A DNA stretch of 64,000 nt from Gillisella taibaishanensis. Lineage in GTDB: Bacteria > Pseudomonadota > Alphaproteobacteria > Rhizobiales > Rhizobiaceae. The position numbers were made by a program, and so were the translations under genes. The DNA lies in contig NZ_MKIN01000019.1 in assembly GCF_001938985.1 (NCBI RefSeq), positions 62,001 through 126,000 on the forward strand. Direction: 5' to 3'. The stretch's first letter is position 1, and the number at the start of each line of letters is the position of its first letter. Below the pieces are notes generated by a model, which worked only from the letters and a program-made list of their open reading frames with translations, had not been told where the DNA came from and did not search any database. Of this stretch, positions 26,696 through 35,423 are shown one piece after another.

Positions 26696-27688
26696 TCAGG
26701 CAGAAGCGAGCGCTAACTCTGCTTCCTTTCGCTTACGCTTGTCAGCATATCTCTGAGCAATCACCGCGCAAGCCATCAACTGGATCTGATGAAACAGCAT
26801 CAGTGGCATGACGATGGCGCCAATGCTTTGCCCCGCAAAGATCGCGCTCGCCATCGGCACCCCGGAAGCCAGGCTCTTCTTTGAGCCGCAGAAGGTGATG
26901 GCAATCTCGTCTTCTTTGGAAAAGCCGAGGAGACGGCTGCCATAGGTGGTTATCAGGAGGGCAAGCGCCAGAAGCACCATATCGACAACGACCACGGCGC
27001 CGATATCGCTGAGCGAAAAGGTCTTCCAGATCCCCTCGATGACGGCTTCACTAAACGCTGAATAGACGACCATCAGGATAGAGCCGCGATCGATCGGCGA
27101 CAGCAGCGCCTTGCGTGCCCGCACCCAATTGCCGATGAAAGGCTGGAGGATTTGCCCAACCAGGAAGGGTAGCAGCAATTGCACGAAAATCTGCAGCACC
27201 GCGTCGAGCGAGATCCCACCATGGCCGCCAGCCGACAGCATCAGCCCACACAATAACGGCGTCAGCACCATGCCGAAAATATTGGAGGCAGAAGCCGAGC
27301 AAATCGCCGCCGGCACATTGCCACCTGCCATGGACGTGAAAGCGATGGAGGATTGCACTGTCGAGGGCAGGACGCAGATATAGAGAATGCCAAGATAAAG
27401 CGCCGACGGCAGGAAACCCTTCACGAAGAAGCCGAGGCCGAGACCGAGAAGGGGGAAAATAGCAAAAGTCACGATCAGAATCGTCAGATGCAGCCGCCAA
27501 TGCAGGAAGCCTGCGACCACCACATCACGCGACAGACGCGCACCATGCAGGAAGAACAATGCCGCAATCGCGATTTTCGTCGCCAGCGCAAAATAACCAG
27601 CCGGGGCGCCGCTGATCGGCAACACCGAAGCGAGCGCCACCGTGCAAACCAGCATCACAGTAAATTTATCGGGTAGAAAACGCATCAT
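26696..27688 (-). CDS. Bile acid:sodium symporter-family carrier (YfeH-like)
   Basis: A membrane protein of the BASS/SBF-like family with about nine to ten helices. Recognisable parts are LFFLHGARLSRDVVVAG, CVLPSTVQSSIAFTSMAGGN and the C-terminal FCGSKKSLASGVPMASAIFAG, the conserved crossover region of these carriers. E. coli YfeH relatives begin at the position matching ATG 27688 (MMRFLPDKFT), so I use that start (330 aa). The frame is open to 27739. Substrate is unknown; proximity to the sugar-acid cluster is suggestive only. Confidence 0.8.
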   Translation of the reverse strand: MMRFLPDKFTVMLVCTVALASVLPISGAPAGYFALATKIAIAALFFLHGARLSRDVVVAGFLHWRLHLTILIVTFAIFPLLGLGLGFFVKGFLPSALYLGILYICVLPSTVQSSIAFTSMAGGNVPAAICSASASNIFGMVLTPLLCGLMLSAGGHGGISLDAVLQIFVQLLLPFLVGQILQPFIGNWVRARKALLSPIDRGSILMVVYSAFSEAVIEGIWKTFSLSDIGAVVVVDMVLLALALLITTYGSRLLGFSKEDEIAITFCGSKKSLASGVPMASAIFAGQSIGAIVMPLMLFHQIQLMACAVIAQRYADKRKRKEAELALASA

Positions 27689-28128
27689 GACCGCCGCAAT
27701 TCCCTGTCCAGCCAAAGGAGGAGGATGCGCTTGCATCATCGACTATTGGCTTTTGTCAATTTCGTCCTAGTTCAAAGAGCACGGCAGCGGAATGCAAACG
27801 ATCGGTCGCATTCGAGCGCTGCGGTACTCTCGATCCGCTTACTAATTCCATAGGGCAGGTTCGACTTGATGAGTGATGCACTGGAGTGATTTTTGACCGC
27901 CAATAATCCATTCAGCATAGCGCTTGAGGATCACATGCCGACCATTCCACCAGCGCATGAGTTTGCCGATGCCCGTAATTTTGCCAGGAAGAGCGTCACC
28001 CTCTGGCATCCATCACGATCTGACCACTAGGCCATTGCAGAAGATGATGCAAACGCCAGACCTGCAAGGCAGCTATCACTTTTCTGAGTGTTGCTACTTC
28101 AAAGACGCAAGACAAGGCGACGGAACAA
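27689..28128. other. Intergenic stretch with a possible tiny gene
   Basis: Nothing is firmly supported. A frame from TTG 27893 (or ATG 27935) to about 28030 reads as protein-like residues (NNPFSIALEDHMPTIPPAHE...), but no family is recognised and no ribosome site is obvious. Confidence 0.3.
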
Positions 28129-28266
28129 ATGGAACGAGGTAATGTTGATAGACCCAATATCAACCCGCAAGTTGTTGAAGCATGGATCCCACCGGATACA
28201 AAAGAAGGAGGCATGATGGCAAAGACTCTAGGCCTCGACCTTTACCGTAATAGCCCGTTGTCGTGA
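28129..28266 (+). CDS. Possible 45-aa peptide upstream of the DUF4334 gene
   Basis: The frame from ATG 28129 (MERGNVDRPNINPQVVEAW...) ends in TGA at 28264-28266, only 2 nt before the ATG of the next gene, which has no Shine-Dalgarno sequence of its own. AAGGAGG near 28205-28211 precedes an internal ATGATG, so a shorter 17-residue peptide could be translated. Either could serve as a leader that couples translation. No homologue is recognised and the gene may not be real. Confidence 0.28.
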   Translation: MERGNVDRPNINPQVVEAWIPPDTKEGGMMAKTLGLDLYRNSPLS

Positions 28267-28268
28267 CA

Positions 28269-28838
28269 ATGCAGGTTTTCACAGAAGTCGATTGGCTGGC
28301 GCAGTGGCGCCAAAGCGGCGTAACCGGCGAGGAGGCGATCACACGATTTCTTGCGCTTGCGCCCGTTGAAGTCGATGACATGATCGGCCTATGGCGTGGC
28401 CAGGAATTGCCGACCAACCATCGAATAGACGGATTGCTCCCGCCATTTGGCTGGCATGGTAAGAATTTCGTATCCGCCGATGAGGGGCATCCGCTGATCA
28501 TGCGCGATCGCTTCGGCACCTATCCTCTCAACCCGTTTTTCGTTCCCCTGAAGCTATTGCTCGCCTGGCCTAAACTTTTCAACAACGTGCTTGGGCGGGT
28601 CGCGGTACGCAATCTGGGCCGACTGGTCTCTTCGGCCAGACCTAAGGCCCGACTGAGACCGGTGGAACTCGGCGGAACTGTCAGCGCTGCAATGATCTAT
28701 GATGAAAAACCAATCATTGATCACTTTAGGCACATCGACGACAACCACTGTCTGGGTCTGATGGAACACCGCGATTTCGACCGGCCGTTTTTTTTCCTGC
28801 TGATCAGGGAACAAATCGCTGTACAAACAGCGGGTTGA
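28269..28838 (+). CDS. DUF4334/GXWXG domain protein
   Basis: A 189-aa protein of unknown biochemical role. The N-terminal GXWXG-type segment is seen as MIGLWRGQELPTNHRIDGLLPPFGWHGKNF (described here as residues 37-66 with key Trp and Gly-rich turn), and the C-terminal DUF4334 portion contains AAMIYDEKPIIDHFRHIDDN and LGLMEHRDFDRPFFFLL. Relatives are small soluble proteins with a lipocalin-like fold proposed for ligand binding. The start could also be the GTG at 28263. A parS-like palindrome overlaps its stop codon. Confidence 0.72.
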   Translation: MQVFTEVDWLAQWRQSGVTGEEAITRFLALAPVEVDDMIGLWRGQELPTNHRIDGLLPPFGWHGKNFVSADEGHPLIMRDRFGTYPLNPFFVPLKLLLAWPKLFNNVLGRVAVRNLGRLVSSARPKARLRPVELGGTVSAAMIYDEKPIIDHFRHIDDNHCLGLMEHRDFDRPFFFLLIREQIAVQTAG

Positions 28839-28849
28839 CAGGTGTCAAC
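28834..28849. other. parS-like palindrome, degenerate copy 3
   Basis: GTTGACAGGTGTCAAC differs by one base (G for C at position 9) from the perfect pair at 15991/16034. It is followed directly by CTGTCAAC, making GTTGACAG-N8-CTGTCAAC as well. It overlaps the stop codon of the DUF4334 gene. Confidence 0.45.
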
Positions 28850-28875
28850 CTGTCAACTTTTATTGACCTTAGAAG

Positions 28876-29214
28876 TCACTCTTGTCCGTTAGCCGTTCCG
28901 CTACCGGTAACGGTTGAGGCCATCGACACGGGATCGCTTGCTGGAAAAGTGTCCTTCAGCGCGTCGTTCAAGTCGCCGTCTTCGTTACTCCAACGCGTTT
29001 CCTCCGGGCGATGTCCACCCTCTGAAACATCTTTCGTTCCGATATCTTGAAGCAGCGATCGCGCGACCTCAGGAGCGTTCGTCCGCGTGATCGAGCGGTC
29101 CTCGGTTTGGCGCAATTGCACAGAGACAACATCGCCGGTATCGGCGACAAATTCGACAATGTAGCCGTTTCCTCCACCATTTTCGGGATGTACGAGCGTA
29201 CCGATCAATTCCAT
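28876..29214 (-). CDS. Small hypothetical protein with DGDLNDALKDTFPASDPVS tail
   Basis: A 112-aa protein. The N-terminal half could form a small beta domain (MELIGTLVHPENGGGNGYIV). The C-terminal motif NDALKDTFPASDPVS recurs in many small rhizobial proteins thought to be stress related, though no function is established. AAGGAG lies 7 nt before ATG 29214, fixing the start; the frame's 32-codon upstream extension is rejected. It is transcribed opposite to the DUF2934-glgA genes. Confidence 0.65.
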   Translation of the reverse strand: MELIGTLVHPENGGGNGYIVEFVADTGDVVSVQLRQTEDRSITRTNAPEVARSLLQDIGTKDVSEGGHRPEETRWSNEDGDLNDALKDTFPASDPVSMASTVTGSGTANGQE

Positions 29215-29434
29215 TGTCTTCTCCTTTGCGTGGAAACAGGTGGCTGAAAAACCGGTTGAAGCGCCTATTGTTCCTGAAAAAGCGGCGACCGAGCCAGACC
29301 AGACTTCCATCGACGACGGGCAAGAGGGTTACTAACTGGTAACCCTGCGGAAAATTTCCCTATGGGAATGCTTCCTGAACGGGAACAGAATGGGTCGATT
29401 TCTCGTTATGTCACCGGTCAATGGGAGATATACG

Positions 29435-29707
29435 ATGAAGCCGTCCGACAGAGAGTGGATCGAAAAACGCGCATATAGCCTCTGGGAAGAAGAAGGCAAG
29501 CCGCACGGGAAGGACGATGCCCACTGGGATCAGGCCTATGCCGAATTTCTCGCCCTGTCGCAATCAGCTGAAAGAGCCAAGAGCAGCACCCGCAAACGGG
29601 TAAACCAGGCGGCCAAGACCAGACAAAGCCCTGAAGCAGAAATGGCCGATGTGCCGGCGGATCCGAAGCCGGCAGCCGCACCGAAACGCAAGCGGAAGAC
29701 AAGCTGA
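29435..29707 (+). CDS. DUF2934 protein
   Basis: A 90-aa protein of the DUF2934 family: the N-terminal 45 residues carry the domain (REWIEKRAYSLWEEEGKPHG, then DDAHWDQAYAEF), and the rest is a basic, Lys/Arg/Pro/Ala-rich tail resembling histone-like extensions. GGGAGA precedes ATG 29435. Its TGA overlaps the ATG of glgA by one base. DUF2934 genes often lie next to glycogen-metabolism genes in rhizobia, which fits here; function is unknown. Confidence 0.78.
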   Translation: MKPSDREWIEKRAYSLWEEEGKPHGKDDAHWDQAYAEFLALSQSAERAKSSTRKRVNQAAKTRQSPEAEMADVPADPKPAAAPKRKRKTS

Positions 29708-31284
29708 TGACCCCTGTTATCCCAGAGCGCCCGGAATTTGCGATAGCCGCAGCCGGTGTCCGTTGCCTTCCCAAGCGCGTCCAGAAAGGCAACCCAATCG
29801 ATCAGCCCATGCTTTCACTTTCCGTTACCTCGGAAATTTTCCCTCTGGTCAAGACTGGGGGCCTGGGCGACGTGACTGGCGCTCTGCCAAAAGCTTTGGC
29901 GAGCTTTGGTGTGAGCACCCGTACGCTCGTTCCCGGCTACAGTAACATTCGTCGCCTGATCAAGGATCAGCCTCCGCTTCTGGTATTTGAAGATCTTCTT
30001 GGGGAATGGGCAGCCCTTTATGCCGTCAGCGTCCATGGACTGGACCTTTTCGTGCTCGATGCTCCGCAACTGTTCGACCGCCCCGGCGGTCCCTATGTCG
30101 ATGAGCATGGCCAAGATCATCCCGACAACTGGAAGCGGTTTGCCGTGCTGTCGCTGGCCGCCGCCGAAATCGCTGTTGGCAGCTTACCAGGCTGGGTTCC
30201 CGATGTCGTTCATACCCATGACTGGCAGACGGCTTTGACCTCCGTCTATCTCCGCCACATGGATTGTGAAACGCCGGTCGTTTTAACGATTCATAATATC
30301 GCGTTCCAGGGCCAGTTCAGCGCTGCACTGCTGCCATTGATCGGCTTGCCCGCGACCGTCATGTCGACGGACTGCATGGAATATTATGGTGACATCAGCT
30401 ACCTCAAGGGTGGTTTGACGACTTCGAACATGATCACCGCCGTCAGCCCGACCTATGCACGCGAAATTCTTTCACCACGCTTCGGCATGGGGATGGAAGG
30501 CGTGCTGAACCAGCGCAAACATATCCTGCGCGGCATCGTCAACGGCATCGACTCCGAGATCTGGAACCCTGCAACGGATCCGCACCTCTTCACCCGGTTC
30601 GATCAGAAGACGATCGGTCTCAAGCGTTTGAACAAGACGGATCTGCAGAATCAGTTCGGCCTCGACAATGACGATGGCCCACTCTTTGCCGCGATCACTC
30701 GCATTACATGGCAAAAGGGCATGGACATGCTGGCCGAGGCCGCAAGCGAAATCATCGAGGGCGGTGGCAAGCTGATCGTGCTGGGGCAGGGGGATAAGGC
30801 ACTGGAGCAGACGCTGGTCGAAACGGCGCAGCGCTATCCCGGTCGCATGGCGGTTAAAATCGGTTATGACGAGGAAACCGCCCACCGCATTCACGGTGGC
30901 GCTGACTCCGTCATTCAACCGTCGCGCTTTGAGCCTTGTGGGCTGACGCAGCTTTATGCGCTTCGTTACGGTTGCGTCCCCGTTGTGTCGCGCACCGGCG
31001 GTCTGGCCGAGACCATCATCGACGCCAATGACGCCGCGATGTCGGCTAAGGCAGCGACCGGCTTTCAGTTTGACCCAGTCAACACGGACGGCCTGCGTCA
31101 TGCATTGCGTCGCGCGCTCGAAGCCTATGCCTCGCCACGTCACTGGCGCCGACTGCAATTGCAAGCGATGCGGGCACATTACAGCTGGGAGCGTAGTGCT
31201 GAACAGTATGCCGCTCTTTACAATATGCTGACTCATCGGCGCTCGCCGGCGCGCAGCAAGCCTGTAAGAAGTCTTCATTCATGA
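29707..31284 (+). CDS. glgA: Glycogen synthase (ADP-glucose type)
   Basis: Elongates alpha-1,4-glucan from ADP-glucose (GT5). Key features are the N-terminal ADP-glucose site KTGGLGDVTGALPKAL (about 52-67), HDWQTALTSVYLRH, HNIAFQGQF, GIVNGIDSEIWNP and the C-terminal PSRFEPCGLTQLYALRYGCVPVV with catalytic Glu. The 525-aa reading from ATG 29707 (GGAAG upstream, coupled to DUF2934) has about 34 extra N-terminal residues; typical GlgA starts match ATG 29809 (MLSLSVTSEIFPLV, 491 aa). No glgB, glgC or glgP is in the window, so this may be an accessory copy. Confidence 0.9.
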   Translation: MTPVIPERPEFAIAAAGVRCLPKRVQKGNPIDQPMLSLSVTSEIFPLVKTGGLGDVTGALPKALASFGVSTRTLVPGYSNIRRLIKDQPPLLVFEDLLGEWAALYAVSVHGLDLFVLDAPQLFDRPGGPYVDEHGQDHPDNWKRFAVLSLAAAEIAVGSLPGWVPDVVHTHDWQTALTSVYLRHMDCETPVVLTIHNIAFQGQFSAALLPLIGLPATVMSTDCMEYYGDISYLKGGLTTSNMITAVSPTYAREILSPRFGMGMEGVLNQRKHILRGIVNGIDSEIWNPATDPHLFTRFDQKTIGLKRLNKTDLQNQFGLDNDDGPLFAAITRITWQKGMDMLAEAASEIIEGGGKLIVLGQGDKALEQTLVETAQRYPGRMAVKIGYDEETAHRIHGGADSVIQPSRFEPCGLTQLYALRYGCVPVVSRTGGLAETIIDANDAAMSAKAATGFQFDPVNTDGLRHALRRALEAYASPRHWRRLQLQAMRAHYSWERSAEQYAALYNMLTHRRSPARSKPVRSLHS

Positions 31285-31571
31285 TCGACAGTGCACCGTC
31301 GCATGACATCACACAGGAAGACTTGCTTGGGCGGATCAACGCCCATCGCGAATTGCTGATCGCCCTGATGACGGCGGGCCTTAAGGGTCCGGACGCCGTG
31401 AGAGACCTCGTTCAGGATCTCGAGCAGGAGGCGCAACTGAGCGACGGGCAGGAGGATCCCGGCGCTGTTCCGAACCGCGCCCTTGCCGAAGCTATCGCTG
31501 CCCAGCGCGAAACACGCGACATTCTTGCCGCCGCCCGGGCTCGGGCAGGGCAGAGCGATCCCAAAGCCTGA
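31281..31571 (+). CDS. Small hypothetical protein after glgA (96 aa)
   Basis: Starts with ATGA overlapping the glgA stop, so it is coupled to it. The sequence is acidic and helical (LLGRINAHRELLIALMTAGLKG at about 15-36; AEAIAAQRETRDILAAARARAG near the end). No family is recognised. The tight linkage suggests an accessory or regulatory protein for the synthase. Confidence 0.6.
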   Translation: MIDSAPSHDITQEDLLGRINAHRELLIALMTAGLKGPDAVRDLVQDLEQEAQLSDGQEDPGAVPNRALAEAIAAQRETRDILAAARARAGQSDPKA

Positions 31572-31687
31572 ACCCCATAACCGCCGGCGTCACGAAACCG
31601 TGTCGCCGGTGGATCACGGCAATTTAGACTTGCCGGGGAGGGATCAGCTCTTATGCTGGCCAAGTCCAGTTTATATAGGGTGCCCCC

Positions 31688-33124
31688 GTGACCGTTTCCT
31701 CCAATACTTCATCTGCGCTATGGGCGATCATTGACGCCAAAACATCCGATTTTATCGCGCTGAGCGACCGGATCTGTGGCATGCCCGAGACCTGCTACAT
31801 GGAAGAAGCGTCGGTTGCCGAACATGCTGCCATGCTGGAGGCCGAGGGATTTCGTGTCACCAGGGGCCTTGCCAATATTCCAACTGCGGTCATGGGCGAA
31901 GCCGGGGAGGGCGGCCCGGTTATCGCTTTCCTTGGAGAATATGATGCCTTGTCTGGCCTCAGCCAGGAAGCCGGCATTGCCGAACATCGACCGATAACGC
32001 CTGGTGGAAACGGCCATGGCTGTGGCCATAACCTGCTTGGCTCGGCCGCCTTGCTCGCGGCAACAGCCCTGAAAGACTGGCTAAAGCAGCAAGGCATGCC
32101 AGGCCGGGTGCGGTATTACGGCTGCCCGGCGGAAGAGGGTGGAGCGGCCAAGGCCTTCATGGTCAGGGCAGGGGCTTTTGACGGCGTCGACATCGCCATC
32201 AGCTGGCATCCCAGTTCCTTTGCCGGCGTCCAGCGCACCACGTCGCTCGCCAATTCGCGGGTTGATTTTACCTTTCGGGGCAGGGCGGCCCATGCCGGCT
32301 CCAATCCCGATCTCGGTCGCAGCGCCCTTGATGCCGTCGAACTGATGAGCGTTGGCGTCAATTACATGCGCGAACACATGCCTTCCGACTGCCGGGTGCA
32401 TGCCGCCATTCTCGATGCCGGCGGTATTTCGCCCAATGTCGTGCAGGCCTATGCCAAGGTACGCTACCTGATCCGCGCGCCAGAGCTGCAGGGCATGAAG
32501 ACGCTTGTGGAGCGGGTCAAGAAGATCGGCGAGGGGGCAGCGTTGATGACCGAAACTCGCCTGGAAACCCAGGTGATCAGCGCTGTTTCCAACGTTTTGA
32601 CCAATGGCCCGCTGATGGCAGCGATGCAATCGGCCTGGGATGAGCTCGGCCCGCCGCCGTTCGACGATGCCGATCGGGCTTTTGCAGAAAGAATCCGCGC
32701 CACTCTGACGCCGGAAGAAAAGTCAGCGCCCTGGCGGTTCGAATGCCTCGCCGAGCGCGACACGCCGGTCGCAGATTTTATCATACCCGCCCATGACCGC
32801 ACGCCACTTCTGACTGGATCTACGGATGTCGGCGACGTCAGCTGGGTGGTTCCCACGGTGCAGGCGGATGGGCCAACTTGCGCGATCGGCACACCCTTCC
32901 ACACCTGGCAACTCGTCGCTCAGGGTAAGAGCGCGCTCGCCCATAAAGGCATGATCACCACCGCCAAGGTGATGGCGGCAACCGGCAGAGCCGCGTTCGA
33001 GAGCGAGAGCCTCAGAGAAGCGGCGCTTGCTGATCTGGTGGCGCGGCGCAAGGGGCAGCCGTACCAGAGTCCGCTACCCGAAGGGGCCGAGCCGCCTATA
33101 ACAGAGATGGGCGGAAGAAAATAA
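31688..33124 (+). CDS. M20-family amidohydrolase (AbgB-like)
   Basis: A 478-aa metallopeptidase-fold hydrolase resembling the p-aminobenzoyl-glutamate hydrolase subunit AbgB. Metal-binding motifs are visible: FLGEYDALSGLSQ, GGNGHGCGHNLLG (about 108-120), and CPAEEGGAAK (about 145-154). The dimerisation domain follows (RGRAAHAGSNPDLGRSALDAV), and C-terminal HTWQLVAQGKSALAHKGM supplies the last ligand. A GTG at 31688 starts the frame. The natural substrate is an N-acyl amino acid or related amide. It is monocistronic here, 50 nt after a low-information gap. Confidence 0.85.
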   Translation: MTVSSNTSSALWAIIDAKTSDFIALSDRICGMPETCYMEEASVAEHAAMLEAEGFRVTRGLANIPTAVMGEAGEGGPVIAFLGEYDALSGLSQEAGIAEHRPITPGGNGHGCGHNLLGSAALLAATALKDWLKQQGMPGRVRYYGCPAEEGGAAKAFMVRAGAFDGVDIAISWHPSSFAGVQRTTSLANSRVDFTFRGRAAHAGSNPDLGRSALDAVELMSVGVNYMREHMPSDCRVHAAILDAGGISPNVVQAYAKVRYLIRAPELQGMKTLVERVKKIGEGAALMTETRLETQVISAVSNVLTNGPLMAAMQSAWDELGPPPFDDADRAFAERIRATLTPEEKSAPWRFECLAERDTPVADFIIPAHDRTPLLTGSTDVGDVSWVVPTVQADGPTCAIGTPFHTWQLVAQGKSALAHKGMITTAKVMAATGRAAFESESLREAALADLVARRKGQPYQSPLPEGAEPPITEMGGRK

Positions 33125-33279
33125 AGACGCAGATCCCAAAGCAGATGGGCGTTGATCCGACACGCCAACGAGAACCTTGACCCCCCTTACGTAATGTTAT
33201 AACAAAACGCAGAAACTGAGAATGCAGAAATGACCTTGTGCGGAGCGGCAAGCCATGCCACTGATGAATCGAAATGGTG

Positions 33280-33466
33280 CTGCGGCCTTGAAACGAGGGC
33301 TGCGGCTGAAAAGGGAATACGGTGAGGCTTACCCAAAAGGGACCGAAACCGTGGCTGCCCCCGCAACTGTAAGCGGCGAGTGGGCCTGCATCATGCCACT
33401 GGCGATAAGCCGGGAAGGCGCAGGCCAACAGCGACCCGCAAGCCAGGAGACCTGCCATTTCATAGG
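33280..33466 (+). ncRNA. Cobalamin (B12) riboswitch
   Basis: Canonical AdoCbl-type aptamer blocks appear in order: AAGGGAATACGGTGAGG, GCTGCCCCCGCAACTGTAAG, a ATGCCACTGGCGATAAGCCG-like segment with GGGAAGG, and the B12 box AGCCAGGAGACCTGCC (33441-33456). It lies upstream of a BtuCDF-type importer. A small stem AAGGC/GCCTT with a T-rich tail at 33523-33540 and a stem CTCGG/CCGAG just before the ATPase start are possible parts of the expression platform. Confidence 0.95.
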
Positions 33467-33626
33467 TCAACCGCAACGGACGGGGTGTTCCGATGGCAGC
33501 GAAAAGGTCTACGGGCCGCCGCAAGGCGTTGCCTTTCTTCATTCTATTAGGCGTCTCGGCGTCGGTTTTCGGTCGGCTTTACAGCGGCCGCCTCTTAGCC
33601 GTGGGCTCTCGGCCCCGAGCATCTGC

Positions 33627-34442
33627 ATGAGCTGCAACGGTCATGGCGCCTCTATGCAGGTGAGGGGACTGCGCTACGGTCCTGCTGGAATTGATCCGCT
33701 GATCGACGGTGTCAGCTTTCAACTCGATCCCGGCGACCGGCTAGCCATCGTCGGCCCGAACGGCGCCGGCAAGACAACATTGCTGCGCTGCCTGTACCGC
33801 GCTTTAAAGCCGGGGCAGGGGAGTGTGCTGCTGGATGGATACGATATCTGGTCGCTCGATCCGCGCGATCTTGCACGCCGGGTGGCCGTCGTGCTGCAGG
33901 AAATGCCGGCGGATTTCTCCTTTACGGTCGAAGATATCGTCACTATGGGGCGCATCCCCTGGCGCCGGTCCGGCTGGCTTCCTGCAATCGGGCAAAGATC
34001 GGCCTGTGCCGCCAGTGAAAAGGCCGCCGTCTGGCATGCGATGGAGCATCTCAACGTCGTCAACCTCGCAAAGCGCGGCTTTGCCACGCTGTCTGGCGGT
34101 GAAAAACAACGGGTGCTGGTCGCCCGGGCGCTGGCCCAGGACCCGCAAGTCCTGATCCTCGACGAGCCGTCGAACCATCTCGATATTCGCAACCAGTTGG
34201 AAATACTCGATCTTTTGCGCGGCCTTGGCATCACGGTCATCACCACCCTGCACGACATCAATCTCGCGGCCGGCTTTGCGACACGGGCACTGCTGCTGCA
34301 TGGGGGCAGGGCAATTGCAGAAGGCCTGCCCGAGGACGTGCTGACGGAAGCCAATCTCTCCGCGACTTTTTCCGTCAAAGCCCATATCCACGCCACCGGC
34401 AATGGTAGCGCCCCGAATTTCTCCTTCGCGCTTCGCGCCTGA
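33627..34442 (+). CDS. btuD: Cobalamin-class ABC transporter ATPase (BtuD/FecE-like)
   Basis: A 271-aa ATPase of the iron-siderophore/B12 importer class. Walker A is GPNGAGKTTLLR (about 44-55), the Q-loop region VVLQEMPADFSF, signature LSGGEKQRVLVARAL (about 157-171), Walker B VLILDEPSNHLD (about 178) and switch TLHDINLA. The frame extends upstream through the riboswitch, so ATG 33627 is the first sensible start; ATG 33654 is an alternative. The riboswitch should shut expression when cobalamin is plentiful. Confidence 0.87.
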   Translation: MSCNGHGASMQVRGLRYGPAGIDPLIDGVSFQLDPGDRLAIVGPNGAGKTTLLRCLYRALKPGQGSVLLDGYDIWSLDPRDLARRVAVVLQEMPADFSFTVEDIVTMGRIPWRRSGWLPAIGQRSACAASEKAAVWHAMEHLNVVNLAKRGFATLSGGEKQRVLVARALAQDPQVLILDEPSNHLDIRNQLEILDLLRGLGITVITTLHDINLAAGFATRALLLHGGRAIAEGLPEDVLTEANLSATFSVKAHIHATGNGSAPNFSFALRA

Positions 34443-34448
34443 AAAGCC

Positions 34449-35420
34449 ATGGATATCCACATGCACAAAGCCTTCAAGACGCTTGCTTTCGCAGCTGCTC
34501 TCGCTGCATCTACTTTCACCGTTGCCCAGGCAGAGCCGGTCGCCATCAAGAGCTGTAACCGTGCGGTTACCTTTGACGCCCCACCGCAGCGCGCGGTATC
34601 CAACGATGTCAATCTCACCGAAATGATGCTGGCCCTGAAGCTGCAGGATCATATGGTCGGCTATACCGGTGTCTCCGGTTGGAAGACGCTGGATGAAAAG
34701 CTGCGGGCCGGCATCCAGCAATTGCCGGAATTGTCGCCGAAATACCCGAGCAAGGAAGTTCTGCTCAATGCCAATGCCGACTTCTATTTCGCCGGCTGGA
34801 ACTACGGCATGAAAGTCGGCGGCGAGGTGACGCCTGAGACGCTCGCGCCGCTCGGCATCAAGGTCTATGAACTGACCGAAAGCTGCATCCACATCATGGC
34901 CAAGGCGAAGCCGACCATGGATGACATGTTCGTCGATATCCTCAACCTCGGCCGGATTTTCCGCGTAGAGGATCGGGCGGAAGCTTTGGTTGCCGGCTAC
35001 CGAACGCAGCTAGCCGCGATCCGCGCCAAAATCAGCACCACCGACAAACCGGTTCCGGTCTTCGTATATGATTCCGGCGAGCAAAAGCCATTCACATCTG
35101 GACGTTTCGGCATTCCAACCGCCATGATCGAAGCGGCTGGCGGCGTCAATATTATGGACGATGTCGAAAAGAGCTGGACGGAAGTATCCTGGGAGCCCGT
35201 CATTGAGCGCAATCCGCAAGTCATTGTCATCGTCAATTATGGCGAAGTGACCGCTCAGCAGAAGATCGATTTCATGAAGCACAACCCCGCCTTCAAAGCT
35301 ATCGATGCGGTTAAGAACGACAGGTTCGTCGTGCTCGATTATGTCGAAGCGACACCAGGTCCGCGCAACATCGATGCTATTGCCCGTCTGGCGAAAGCCC
35401 TCCACCCACAGAGAATGTAA
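34449..35420 (+). CDS. btuF: Periplasmic corrinoid/metal-chelate-binding protein (BtuF class)
   Basis: A 323-aa exported helical-backbone binding protein (Peripla_BP_2). A signal peptide is present (KTLAFAAALAASTFTVAQA). The mature part opens with AVTFDAPPQRAVSNDVNLTEMMLALKL, as in BtuF/FecB proteins, and the second lobe has RFGIPTAMIEAAGGVNI and WEPVIERNPQVIVIV. It starts 6 nt after the ATPase gene; ATG 34461 is possible. The ligand is inferred from the riboswitch and could be a corrinoid precursor or cobalt chelate. Confidence 0.83.
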   Translation: MDIHMHKAFKTLAFAAALAASTFTVAQAEPVAIKSCNRAVTFDAPPQRAVSNDVNLTEMMLALKLQDHMVGYTGVSGWKTLDEKLRAGIQQLPELSPKYPSKEVLLNANADFYFAGWNYGMKVGGEVTPETLAPLGIKVYELTESCIHIMAKAKPTMDDMFVDILNLGRIFRVEDRAEALVAGYRTQLAAIRAKISTTDKPVPVFVYDSGEQKPFTSGRFGIPTAMIEAAGGVNIMDDVEKSWTEVSWEPVIERNPQVIVIVNYGEVTAQQKIDFMKHNPAFKAIDAVKNDRFVVLDYVEATPGPRNIDAIARLAKALHPQRM

Positions 35421-35423
35421 GTT

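Noticed and set aside
28214..28266. Residues MAKTLGLDL, reminiscent of a RuvC-type start as in Cas9
   Set aside because: The frame stops after 17 codons, and no cas genes or CRISPR repeats are near. Chance resemblance.
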